From Mesaphorura yosii (lineage: Eukaryota > Arthropoda > Collembola > Poduromorpha > Tullbergiidae): a stretch of DNA of 64,000 nt. The notes beneath the pieces were generated by a model that searched no databases, was not told the origin of the DNA, and saw only the letters and a list, made by a program, of their open reading frames with translations. The stretch spans positions 1 through 64,000 of the forward strand of contig WIXG01000115.1 of NCBI GenBank assembly GCA_009869945.1. The letters run 5' to 3'. Shown here piece by piece: positions 10,181 through 22,100 of this stretch (positions within the stretch are counted from its first letter, which is position 1; the number at the start of each line of letters is the position of its first letter). Made by a program: the position numbers and the translations under genes.

Positions 10181-10833
10181 TAAAGTGAAGTGGATGCCGG
10201 TGCTGGCAGTAGCTGTGCCAGTTGTGTTTATATCGAAGATAGCGCTATCCTAATTAACACTGCTAACTGCTACTAATTAAATCTCGAGGGACGACGAAGA
10301 CTTAAAGCCAAGCCGTCCACGCAAATCCAAACCAAACCAGCCAGCCACGCTCACTGCGCGACTCGGTATGAACTCGAAAAATGGCTCTGTCCCCTTCTCC
10401 AAGCCACGCTGCTCGCTCTCAGGATCAACAGCCAGCCTCTCTGTTCTGAGCAACGCAACGTAAACGCTACGATTTTATCAACGCGAGACAAAGAAAATCC
10501 CTGTCTATTCTTTGCACTGCAGGCTTTTCGGTGCATTACGAATTTTGACTTGGAGCTGAGTGCTGATTCGCTGTAAAACACTTCTAGCTGGAGCTGAAAA
10601 GGGTCACCTTTCTATTTTTAGATCGCACTGCTGCGTTTCGTGTAGATCCAGGCCCAATTACTGAGATATGTCAACTAAAATGCGCTGTTTTATCAAGCTT
10701 TCCTCGACTTATGAACTAGAGAATTTTTGTAATCTCCATGCTCGACTATTTGTCTGACATGATAGTTTCGCCAAAGCAAAGTAATGAGTCGCAAAAGTAA
10801 ATACGTAATTACGAAATTAACAAGTGCGTAGAT

Positions 10834-10839
10834 TTTATT
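10834..10839 (-). terminator. Polyadenylation signal of the Armitage-like helicase
   Basis: AATAAA on the minus strand, about 230 bases past the helicase stop at 11067. Confidence 0.4.
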
Positions 10840-11066
10840 TAAACTAGTCAATTATGTTCGGTTACAAAGCCAGTGAAGGGCGTACCACGTACAAAACTAG
10901 AAAAGTGGTAAAAACTGGGTTGAAAGATCTCAATGCTTAACGTAGCCCTACATTATTCAGTCACACAAATGGCGAACGATGAACTACCGATGTAGATTAA
11001 CATAAGAAACGATGACGAGAAGTCGAAGGCGTAAAAAAATTTGGAAGATCAAGGAAATAGTAAAAG

Positions 11067-14000
11067 TTAGGCCCAGTCTTCTTCGTCATCTTTCGATGCA
11101 TTGCCATACTCAAAGCCAAATGCAGGCCTGGAAAAAAGTTTGGATTTATCCTCTTCGTCAATTTTAAGTTCTTCCAAGCACTGTTGAGTCTTCTGATCGA
11201 TGTGCAGAGGCAAATTGCAACCGACGTAGCAATTGAGTTCGATGCAATAGTTCAAGAACATGTTCCAGTTTCGATCGTACGCCATGATGTGGGGATTTCC
11301 AATGACAATGAGCAAAGATTTGGCACGTGTAATGGCAACATTAAATCTTTTTGGAGAGAAGATGAAACTCATTCTGTCAATGATTTTGTCAGTCTGATTT
11401 TGCTCAACAGATCGAACCAAACTCAGAATCATAGCTTTTCTTTCACCGCCTTGAAATTCTTCAACTGAACCAACTTTGGGGACTTCCTCTGAAAGCAAGC
11501 CCAGTTCCATTGCTCTGCGAATTTTTTCCACCTAAGAAAATAAACATGTCACTAATATAAGACTCAATTACACCTTGTATTCTTTTCCTGTCCTTACCTG
11601 CTTTCTATAAGGTGTAATGATTCCAATTTCTTCAGTGGGCAGTCCGTGATTTCTTAATTGTCTCACGTACTGAACAACCTGCATAACTTCAGCTTTATTG
11701 TACCAGCTTGGGGAGTCTTCTTCTCTCTCGCTTCTTCCTTGCACGCCATGGAATACGAGTGGAACGCCTTTGGATTTTCCAAGTACCTCCAAATTATGAC
11801 ACAAGTCCACATCCTCCAACTTAACAGCAGATTCGAGCTCATCATCATAAAATAGTTTGGATGGCAAAGTCAACAGTGTCGGATGCGCACGATAATTTTT
11901 GACCAGCTTTGTAAGCACCACGGGATTGTATTTTTCTTCGGGAAATTTTTCGATGTTTCTTGAGTACAATGGAAGAGGCATTAAACGCTCCAGGAGGCTT
12001 AAAGAGAGGCCGACTTTGGCAGCTGCATCACTCATCAAGACCGGGCCCAATTGTTTTGGATCGCCAGCAAGAATTACCTTTATAAAATGGCAGAAAGAAC
12101 TGACATTGGAGTTTGGAATCTCATTGCAACGGCAGTGTACGAACATAGCTATTGGCTCACCTGTCCCTCTTTCGAAAGTGCACAGAGAGTTGCCGGAATA
12201 ATAGCTTCCGGTTCAGTGCAGTAACCAGCTTCGTCAACAAAGACATGAGTAAAATGGCCTTGCGTGTCCAATCCCAGTGTAATAAATTGCCCTGCTGTGG
12301 TGCAAGTGGATACAATGAGTCTGTACCGCGCTACCGTCTCCAGATGATCACCATCGACACAGAAGTCTCGGATCGAATCCGGGATTTGTATTTCCTGACG
12401 AAGAAATCCAACAAGGCGGACAAAGTCACCAGGGACAAATTGTTCTGATTTAACCAAATGCTCTGCAATCACATCAGCAGCAGAGTTTGATGGAGCAACA
12501 ACTAGAATTCTGTAAATAGGAGTTCGTTAAGCATTGAAGACAAATAATTAAGTACGATCTCCAGCAGTTAATTCGGAAAGCATACCGAGAATTCGGGTCT
12601 AGTTTATAAATCTGGATTACAGCCTCGACAACGGTGACAGTTTTGCCAGTGCCAGGTGGACCGTAGATAATGTATGGTAGTGGCCGTGCTTGGCCTCTTA
12701 GGATTCTTCGAACAGCGTCCTTCTGCTCCTTGTTTAATGCGGTATTGAACCACTTCAGTCGAATGGCTTCAGATCTACTGAACTCGGGACCTCTTGTATC
12801 GCTGACGAAAACTCCATGGGTACTTTGCATCCGACGATTGGTTGACCTCGCCTTTCCAAATGCTGGTTTTGGAAGTTTGGGTCTATTGTATGCCTTCTTG
12901 GTGGTTTTCACGAATAAAGCTTTCGATGATTGCTCTTTCTCTTCCTATAATTTATTCGCCGAGGCGTGTTGAATTCGGTTTTTTGTAAATCACCCTCTTC
13001 ATGTATTACAAGGAATAAGTAACTTATTACTTACTCTGACGAGCACATTGCTGCTTGTGTCAGCGCTTCCGTCCTCAATGCCATTTTCTGGCACGGGTTC
13101 CTCGTCCTCATCGCAGTCGCTGAGCTCGTTGTCTTTTTCGACGATTTCAAAAAATGGCAACCGAGGAGGCTTTAGCGAAACTTCTGGCCCAGGAAAGAGC
13201 CATTCTTCGCCAAGATACTTTTCAGCCTGTTTCACCGCATGATGGCAACGCTTATAAGTAGTTCGACTCAAGTTGAACTGCACCGTGACATAATTATTAT
13301 AGTCTCGCTCGTCACGATTTTCAAATTTTATGTAAATGTAATTGCCCCGAATATCGTACACGTTTGTGGTGTATTTTCCTGAAAAATGAAAACATATAAA
13401 GTCAATGCGGATATTATTCAGCTATTCGGCACAACGGCAAATGAATTTGTACTAACTTTTAGTGTCATTATGATCATGAATAGTGACAGGATCTCCGACT
13501 TGAATGGGTGGGTGAATGTCTCGAAGTCCAGGAACCTCGAACTTGAAATACTCGCCACTTTTGTCTAAGAGTGTATTCTTCACGTCATGCTGCCTTCTTA
13601 TAATGTCATTCTGAATTTCTTCCAACCAAAGTCCAAGTTCGAACTTGTCCTGTAACAACGGTAACATAACCGTAAATTCTCAAATCAAGAATGCCAGAAT
13701 TGCATGCAAACCTGATAAGTTTCAATTCGCAACTCCTTCAAAGCATTCGGGAACTCCTTAGCAATTAGATTATCATCAGCGTCCTTTACAATTTTCCACA
13801 AGATCTTAGGAATCGTTTTCGGGTCCAAACTCCGAGGTTGAAAAAAAGGTGCGCGAACCATTGGTGCTGCTGCTCTCACGGTAGTTTTCATTCTGTCCTC
13901 CATGGCTTGAGTTATTAAATCCTCAGACTTCAAGTCTTGCCATTTGCATCCAGTGTTTGGGTTCGGCTTTCTTTCATTCTGGATAGCTTTTATTAAGTCT

Positions 14001-15614
14001 TCCTGATCAGACAATGACACTACGACCAGGTACCGGGCAATTTTGAAGGATCCGAAGTCGATTATGCACAATTCTCTCGTACCACCCATTTGGGTCGGCG
14101 AACAAGATATCTAATTAAAAATTAAAATTGATAAATAGGTTGAAAAACCAGTAGACGATGACACGACATGATTTTCCAACTATTGTTTAAAACTGTATGC
14201 TAACCTTGAAATCAAAAACAGAATTCGGTTCCAGCATTGTAATGAAGTCTTCACACTCTTTGACACATGGAAGTACGATATTGAATTTGCACACGTACTG
14301 ATCCCCTTGAACGATAATGGATTTGAGAGGAATCGGAGTCAAAGTCTTGTTTGTAATCTGCACCGGTATTTCGCTACTCAAGCCAAGCCTAACACCACCA
14401 AAATTAACAAGCTTCTTTGGGTCAATTGCAATTCCTCCCTTATCTTTTACGAGCTCTGCCAGTGAATCAGTCCAAACATTTTCCTTTTGGAGCCACGCTT
14501 CATCCCTTTTAAACAAGAATCTGATAATTTCTCCGACCTTTTATATGATAAACCTTATTTCAAGCAACAATACACTTACGGTTTATTCGGGGCGGTGTAA
14601 GAGAGAAAATCGGACTTGTGAATAGAAATTGCCCTCCAGTTGAAACGGAGATCATACTTAGACTCAACGGCAACTACTCGAACAATGTCATGTGGAACAA
14701 CTCGACCATTTCGGCACACACCTTCTTCAAAATAGATGCGATTTTCCACAGAAAGCTGGCGCCCATTGAGTGTAACTTTCCCAACTACAGTTTCCTTCTT
14801 CGTCGGTTCGACTGAAATGATTCTTCCGATGCCTTCATCATTGTCAATGTCATAGCTTTCTATTTTAACACGTAGGAAGTCTCCTACATAGACAAAGACA
14901 AATTCCTAATTTGCAACACTGGCAGCATGACAAAGCTGAAAATGTAGATACCTCGAATCACGTCATAGTCTCTTGGTAGTGCAGCATACGGCAACTCCTG
15001 AACCTCCTCACCAGATTTTCCATACCTCAACAATGCTAATCGTTCATTTCTACGAAAGTCTACGACCTTGCCAATGATAGTCTTGTATCGTTTCTTATCT
15101 TCTTGTGCTATTTCTTCATCCGTCTTATGAAACTCCATCCACGTAACCTCCCAGAGTATCGAGTCGCCGGTTTTTCTTGCTTCGAATGCAACTTTTCGTC
15201 CACGAGCCAGACCTTGCTGCATTATATCTTGAAAATTATCCACTGCGAAATAGTATTTACCGTCAATGACTCCCTTTGCTAAACAATTTTCAAGCACCGT
15301 GACTACTCCAATGCCTCTTTGGACCGAGTCAGGGACTGGTGGAGACTTTTGGGCCTGAAATGGTCGAACAGTGAATCAGTGAATACAGTTGCGAATCGCC
15401 ACTTGATACATCAGTCGAACCTAACAGAAATTAGAAAGGTTACCTCGTGGTCTTGAATGGCTCCGTATGCGCCATCATCTTGAAGGTCATCAAACGGAGT
15501 TGGGACACTGATAGGCGATCTTGCGGAGTCCACATCATTGGGTTCGCTGCCTTCGTTGTCCACTGTATTAGCACTAGCACCTCCAGTCAAGTAGGATTTT
15601 AGTTTCGCGAACAT
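11067..15614 (-). CDS. armi: Armitage/MOV10L1-like SF1 RNA helicase (piRNA pathway)
   Basis: Eleven exons: 15614-15444, 15354-14952, 14883-14580, 14520-14205, 14110-13712, 13649-13457, 13378-13035, 12944-12586, 12509-12161, 12077-11598 and 11531-11067; about 1260 aa, close to human MOV10L1 (about 1211). The start is MFAKLKSYL; an in-frame ATG at 15656 would add 14 residues. The C-terminal half is an Upf1-like SF1B helicase: Walker A GPPGTGKT at about 805-812, APSNSAAD, motif II DEAG at about 922-925, GDPKQLGPV at about 951, [27 protein letters not shown] and [10 protein letters not shown]. Before it, LGLWLEEIQ and DVKNTLL match the MOV10/MOV10L1 linker. MOV10L1 and Armitage bind piRNA precursors and feed them to the Zucchini nuclease at mitochondria. 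The long N-terminal extension favours MOV10L1/Armitage over MOV10. All motifs are intact, so it should be active. Confidence 0.9.
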
Positions 15615-16214
15615 CACCACGCGACTTGTGTGGCCACGATTAACTACGATGGTCAAGTTTCTCTATCTTAACCGTGAACACCAACTTCTTTAAATTAGGA
15701 ACTAGATTATGAGTTGAATTAATTAAAATTAGACGCTACAGGAGTTAACCGGGTTAACAGGCAGAAGAGATCACGACCAGAAACATAGAAACGTTTAAGA
15801 AGCCCTGCTACGAATGGAACTGCTCACCTTTCAAATTCTCAAGGAAAAGCAATGTTACAAGTCTTTGTTCAAGAGGCTTACGAATAATATTCAACCCAGA
15901 TGAAGTAGACTGCAGCTCAAGTCCTTGATTTTTAATCAGCAATTGATTGCATAGTAAGACATTGCTTGGTTATCACTTATCAGCAATTACACAAAATAGA
16001 ATCCAGACAGGAATAGAATCGTGAGGCGAACCATCCCCCTTGCCGCTCCGAATTCTGATTCCTGCGTTGTGGCTGCAACTTCGGACCACACGTTCCTGTT
16101 CCTGTTTCGGGTTCGATGACTGCAGGACACGGCAGAGGCAGAGGTCCTCTAATTGGAACAGGAACAGTCACCAATTTGTGTGCTGCATTTTAAGTAAGCA
16201 AACTTGCATATCGC
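15615..16214. other. Intergenic: helicase 5' side, 3' UTR of the 616-aa gene
   Basis: No supported gene. A minus-strand frame at 15980-16174 is a low-complexity read-through. An inverted repeat lies at 16092-16165. Confidence 0.4.
16092..16165. repeat. Inverted repeat, 11-bp arms
   Basis: GTTCCTGTTCC at 16092-16102 is the exact reverse complement of GGAACAGGAAC at 16155-16165, so the 52-bp spacer could form the loop of a hairpin. It lies in the presumed 3' UTR of the 616-aa gene. Confidence 0.6.
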
Positions 16215-18125
16215 TTACACGCGTCGTGCTCTTCGCCGGCGTCGTTTCATGAAACTAGACCAATGCAGATCCTGGCTGGGCTTCTCGCTGTTCGTGTCAT
16301 TGGCATATTTTTCTTGTAGCTCCAGCTCTGGCTCTGGCTTAATTTTCAAAGAGTGGTCCTGCTCTTGGTGAAGCTGCTCATGCACATCGGGTTCGATACC
16401 AACTCCTGAACCAGACAAATCGGCCAACTCAGCATTGATTGCGTTATCGGTGACGAGTCTTGGGCACAAATCTGAACCTGAAGAAAGTAACTGTTGATAT
16501 CCACGGGTAGATCTCTAAAACTGAATGCTGTGCTCACCTGTCAGTGGAATTTCCTCAACGCTCGTGCTAACGGCAATTTCGACTTTGACGCTAACATCAT
16601 TTTTGTCCACTGGCACGGCAAAATCGTCAAAACTACCCCAACTATCTAAATGTTTCGGATTCAATTTGAATACGTCTTCTGTGTACAATTTCACATTACA
16701 TTCTGGCTCAAAAATCTCAAACGTGCAAGCTGAATTCACTTTATGGATCTTAATTGGCTCCGCGGCTGTGATAAGTTCACCGGTTAGGTCTGTTCCCGTC
16801 GTATTTGAATTCAAGTCCACGATTGAATCCGAATTTTCGGTGTGCTCGTGTCCGAACGGCGAGATTTGATGCGACGACAAGGAAACTGTGGCCGTGGCTT
16901 TTGTCATGTCTTCGATCTTCAATTCATTTCCATTATGGCAGGATTCTTGGTTCAATCTTCCAAATGACTTTATCATGTCCGGCATTATTGTATGATTGTT
17001 ATCTTCGTCAATCCTGCTGCAGCTTTGTATTTGACCATACACTTTGTCATTATCATCATGCATATCCTCTTCATCTTCAGTCCTCTCCTCGACGGTATAT
17101 ACGGTAATTTTCGTTTCCAGGTTCCCGTGCCCGTACCACAAGTTTTCACGAGACTTCCTGTATTGCTGACGCATTTGGTTCCACCCTACTGAAGTTTCAC
17201 GGTCTTTCATCTCTTCAGCTTCTTCAGCATTCAATAAATCGAGTTCAGCTTCTTCAGCATTCAATAAATCGAGTTCAGCGTCTCGGTCAGCCTTGTAAAC
17301 TGCACGACGTTCTTCGCTGCTACTGAATCTGACAGCAATACCGCCCGTGGCCATGTCCGCACAGATCCGTGGCCTGGACCCAACATTTGTATCAAGAGAA
17401 GATGTTGAAATCGCTGCTTCACTTCCTGAATTCTCCCTTATCATCTGACTGGAAAACGATTCGAGCGAAGAATCCCTTGAGTCTTCTTCCGCGTCCTCAT
17501 CGGACTCGCTTTCGCTTTTGATATTGTCACTAAACGCCGACATTGATCTCACTTTGTAGGTCTGCTCCATTTCCGTCGATGATTTGAGGGAAGGACTGAA
17601 TTTCTCATGCAGTTCTTTGAACATGTTTTTGTACTCATTCCGAGCATCTTGTATTTTATTGCTACGTCGAGGAAATATGTGCTTCTTCTTCCTGTTTTTG
17701 CGAGAAGGCTTCTCTCGTGGCTTTTCGTTCTTGTCCTTCAAACTCCTGCCGTTCATGTCGTCCGCTGCCGCTGCTTTTGGTGCGGGCATAATTTCAGGTG
17801 AGGAAGAAATGAGGAGCCTAATCGGCTTGATTGCTCCGTCTCGCTCATTCATCGTCACCATCGATCGTAATTCATCCGGTTTCTTTAGTTCGTTCAGTGA
17901 TTGCAGCTCCAAGTCGAGGGTATTTCGCAACTGGTCACAAAGTTGTGCAGCGCCAGGCAATTGCTTGTCCAAGTTAATACCGGACAGGGCCTCTTTTGCC
18001 GCAGTTTTATCTGCTGCGGCCTGGAAGATCTTGCCACCATCGCTGAAATCTGAGTCGCTCTCCGAGAGGCTACCGGGTGATGTTGGGAAGAAAAGCTCGT
18101 TGTTATTTTTGTCGGTGGCCGACAT
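16215..18125 (-). CDS. Unrecognised disordered protein, 616 aa, Arg-rich tail
   Basis: Two exons, 18125-16538 and 16477-16215, joined inside a Gly codon by good splice sites. Translation probably begins MSATDKNNNELFF; an upstream in-frame ATG at 18149 would add eight residues. I do not recognise a domain. The N-terminus is serine/acid-rich (SESDSDFSDGG), residues about 140-170 form a strongly basic stretch (SRKNRKKKHIFPRR) that could be a nuclear signal, and acidic clusters follow. A ten-residue unit is repeated exactly in tandem at about residues 285-305. The last residues are SFMKRRRRRARRV. Most of the chain looks unstructured, with one possible folded patch around WNQMRQQYRKSRENLW. It is probably real because a 529-codon frame is open and splices in phase into a second exon. 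Function unknown. Confidence 0.7.
17214..17273. repeat. 30-bp perfect tandem duplication inside the 616-aa gene
   Basis: Two identical 30-bp units (17214-17243, 17244-17273) encode two copies of AELDLLNAEE. Identity at every base, including third positions, suggests a very recent duplication. Confidence 0.9.
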
Positions 18126-19157
18126 TTTCAAAATGATACATTGTTGCAAACGAATTTATTGCTTTCTTTCGAGTGCCTTTTGAAGCAAGCCTCTTTTAAA
18201 AAAAGCCGTCCTGGAAAGGTGCGAAAATGTGGAGGAAAATGTAGGAGCTCTCGAGGAGTGTGGTCGAAAGCCTTCGGTTTCTATCACAATTCGGTCAATG
18301 CAATGGGACCGCAAAGGCCAGGCCGAATAGGCGTAAATTCCATGAAATCAAAATAGCACAGCAAGCCCCGGGACTTTTTTTCAGACGCTAAGTGACAAAA
18401 TACAGCTCGAGAACATCGTAATTTTGTAATGTTAACTTTTATTAGACAACCAAAATTTCTTGTAGTAGTTATTGTACCTTAAAATATAACAATAAAATGC
18501 TTTATCGTAATTGTAACACTCTAACAGCTGTTAATCTCAAGCTACTATTAGCTGTCACTGTACTCCTAATGTACAAGCTGCTACTCTGTTACAACAAACT
18601 TCTAAAACATAAATACTGTTCAAGTTCAGCTGCAGTGACTTGTTCTCCATCATCCAGTAACACTTGTTTGCATAAGTTACTATTATATTAATTCATGGCT
18701 CAACAAAACCTAAAATCTCACCAATCTCGCTAAAATCGTATCCCAATAACGTCCTCACTTACGAGTGCTTACGGGCTATTTACTGTTATTTGCTAAATTT
18801 TGGAGCGAGAACATTTGTCCGAATTTAGAAAACTACTCGGTCCAACGGTATAAAAATATAAGTAGAAAACCTGGTTGAACTCATCAATTGCTGACATGTA
18901 CGTAAATAGAACGCTGTACTGTACATATGTACTTATGGCAAATGGTTAACTTTAATTACACTGGTAAAAGTGTACATTACTAGAGGCATTATGTTTTAAA
19001 GTCTATTAGAGGGCGGATGTAATGGTATATGTCGTTTTGTGCGAAACATTTAATCTAATGTTATCGTTATCAACATAAGGCATGTCCTTAATTTTTAATC
19101 TGACGAAGCTGCAAATGTTCGCGCTTATTCAAAGTAGGTCTATAACCTAGCTGCAAC
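18126..19157. other. 5' side of the 616-aa gene and 3' UTR of the large gene
   Basis: AT-rich, no supported coding region. The first minus-strand AATAAA after the large-gene stop lies at 18438-18443, about 715 bases downstream, and is the best candidate for its polyadenylation signal. Confidence 0.4.
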
Positions 19158-22100
19158 TTAGCATTGGTACGGAGCAGCAGATTGTTGATGGTTGATTCCG
19201 TTGTTTTCTGGCGGCCTTCGCCCTACAAACGAACTCTCCATCCAAACTATTTGCTGCTTCTTATTTGGCTTCTGCCTTGGATTTGGTTTCGGCGGCGGTT
19301 CTTGTCCAAGCGAAACAAACTCATTTATGGCGTTGGTCACTTCTCTAATTGAATCGTGAATACTAGGAACTTCGGGTGGAAGGTTTAGATTTGGGTGCGA
19401 AATTGACGAAGTTTTTTGATAAGACAGGCTTGTTTTTTCTGATCTTTGTGGAGGCAATGGTGGACGGTCGGCTCCGGTTGGTCGGACAATTGAAGAAGAG
19501 GACAAGCCTCTTTGTTGCCTTAATGTTAGTACCTCCGCAGCAAGCCTAAAAGTGGTTCTCAATTTATCTCAGCAAACAAATGCAGGTTTAACGTGTTTAT
19601 TCATTGAATCCTACCTTTCGGCTGGAGGACGATAGACTGAAAGTTTAGGACCAGTGTTTGTGCTAGTTCCGTTTGTCGAGCCATTGTTCAGCAAGTTCAA
19701 ACGCTCTTGTGACCTCCAGCCCAAGTATGGCTGCTTGACGGTTGAAAGCTTGAGCCCAGGTGTCGAAGGTGGTGTTACACTGGGGCTTGCGCCCGACGTT
19801 GAACTGAGACGACTATGACCATACCGTGTCAGTGAAAACGGCATGCCATATCTGAAAGATTTGATAAGCATCATGGCTTGTTTCATCGAGCACAAGAAAC
19901 ACAATTCATGTAAGCAAAATTCGGATACTTACGTGAAAGAAGAACGTTCAAAAGCTGATGGGCTTTGGCTTGCGGTGGAGCTCGGACTTAGCAAAGACTC
20001 CCTGGACGATCTTGCAGCGCTTGCACTCATTGTTGTCGGCCTTCCACGAACAAAATTCGATCTGTTTAGTGACCCTGTGTGACAGAAAGAATACGTTGAC
20101 TTAAACTCGGAATTAATTTGCCATGCAGAGGAGTCAGAGGCCTGGCAATGTCAAACTTTCCACGACAAATCTTAATATCGAATGTCAGCGATGTAACTTT
20201 TCACCGCAACTATTCTCAGTCCCACACAACTCCTCTCACACGTCGCACTAGCACTTAATGTCTGAAACTATTTGAAAAGCACGACTTCTGCATATAATCT
20301 TTATCCATGGTCGCAAAAATGCCTCTGGGTTCTTATTACAAAGAGTAAAATTGCAATTATGAAGAGCTGGGGAAAACGCACTGCTGCATGACTGCAAAGA
20401 GATGACTGACGAGCAGCGCAGCATAATTACACACGCACGTATATCCTGAGGTTAGTCCATACAATGCACTTTAACAATAAACAAAGTCCATTATTCTATT
20501 GTGTATAGCCGACTAGCCGAGCTGCAATTTTTTACCAGAGACATCCATAAACATCGTCTTTCTTCAAGTAAAACGTGCACAAAACATTGTGCAATTAGCA
20601 AAACTTGGCATATGAGTTTGAAAAGTTTGAATCGATGTTATGCTGTGTTGAGTGTTGGGCCGGTTTGTCAAATGAACAATAACAATAACCTTCACCCCAA
20701 ACTTAATTAAAACCCGAGCGTTGCAAAAAATCAGCGCACATTCCTCCTACGCATTCAAGATCAGGAATTATGTAACGTGACTCTACTGGTATCTCATAAA
20801 CTGGCTTAAGGTCATGTAGAGAGGTCAATGATAATTCTGTTGCACGTACTGCTCGGTTATTAAATCTGATCGTTAAATCTAAGTTAAACTAATACCAAAA
20901 TGTCAATGCATACCTGAATAACGACCACTTCCACTGTGAAGACTTGACAGTGAAGGTGTTCGGTACGCCGACAGTCCAGGCCAACCTCCAGCTAGTCCGC
21001 CGGCACTTCCATACTCGGAGCGTTTCAATAATTTGGTTGCTGTTGTTGCTGAACTCGGGTTGGGACTAGCACGGTTCTGTTGATTTGGTAGGGTTCCACC
21101 ACGTGAAAATTCGGAGCTCTGATTATGTCGCAGATACCAATCTGGCACATTCAATTTTGACAATGAACGCTGAATCCGTAGTTCGTGTTCAGAGAGTTGC
21201 CGATTTTCTTGGCACAGCTTGTTCTCCGGAGGCTGTATAGGAATAGAATACGAAAAATGTTAGTGCTAAAATATCAGCAGCTAAGGGCTAGGCAAGGTTA
21301 AGCGTAAATGTATTTGTATTTTGTATAACTACCGCAGCCATTGTCGTCCTTATCTTTCACACTGTGTCTTCCCATGCAAGTATAGCACTGACCATGTAAG
21401 GATACGAAATGGCAATGATAACATGATTACAGGACAGGAATGGAAGGTAATTGCTCGTACAAGTTGTAGTAATTTCTGCGGACGCACGGTGACTATTTAC
21501 ACAGTTTAGATAAGCCTCTCAGCGTCTCGCGTATTCGGTCTTTTCTTCTTTATCTTCTTTTCTTACAATCGCTAGCTTAAGAACGCAATGTATTGCGATG
21601 CTAAAGTTTTAGATGGTAATTCAGTAATGAATCATAGCGCAGCTCTTCTCTTGCCCCTCAAACAACTCGATATTTTAATCAGGTCGCGAAATTAAATTCA
21701 TACGAGCGCAAAACTTCGCAAACAGAAACATGATATTGGACACTCAAATTACACCTGATCCCAGTGATCCGTGCCAGTGCCAGTTGAGACTGGTTTCAAT
21801 ATTTTTATGAACAAACGGTGTGGGACATTCAGTATTTGCTGCATCTCATCATGTAATTAAATCCGCTGTTAAAATTTTGACAGATTATGCAATGGCCCTC
21901 CTCAGCTCCGACCGTAAGCCTCACACGCTCAAACGATTCGATTGCATTCCAATGTGATCAACTGCGGTTTGTGACCGAAGAAATTAACCACCTGGCAATT
22001 TGAACCTAGCGACCTCAATCACTTATGTCTTCATGGCCAAATCTGTCCAAAACACGAGCTGGGCGTTAGAATAAAGTAACCTGATCGTTACCTTTTCCTT

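Larger units (their letters stand above)
7860..10833 (-). other. Non-coding, exon-like repeated region upstream of the 3CxxC gene
   Basis: About 3 kb with no supported protein gene but several minus-strand segments bounded by good acceptor (CAG/GTTG) and donor (GTGAGY or GTAAGC) sites, many related to each other. I read it as a set of duplicated untranslated exons, either alternative 5' exons of the 3CxxC gene or a separate long non-coding RNA. The ORF at 10351-10581 has no family resemblance. Confidence 0.4.

Noticed and set aside
10351-10581. 76-codon minus-strand ORF near the first exon-like unit
   Set aside because: Unsupported by composition or similarity; more likely part of a promoter or untranslated exon.
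17584-18183. 199-codon plus-strand ORF
   Set aside because: Antisense shadow of the 616-aa gene's first exon, which splices in phase to a second exon.
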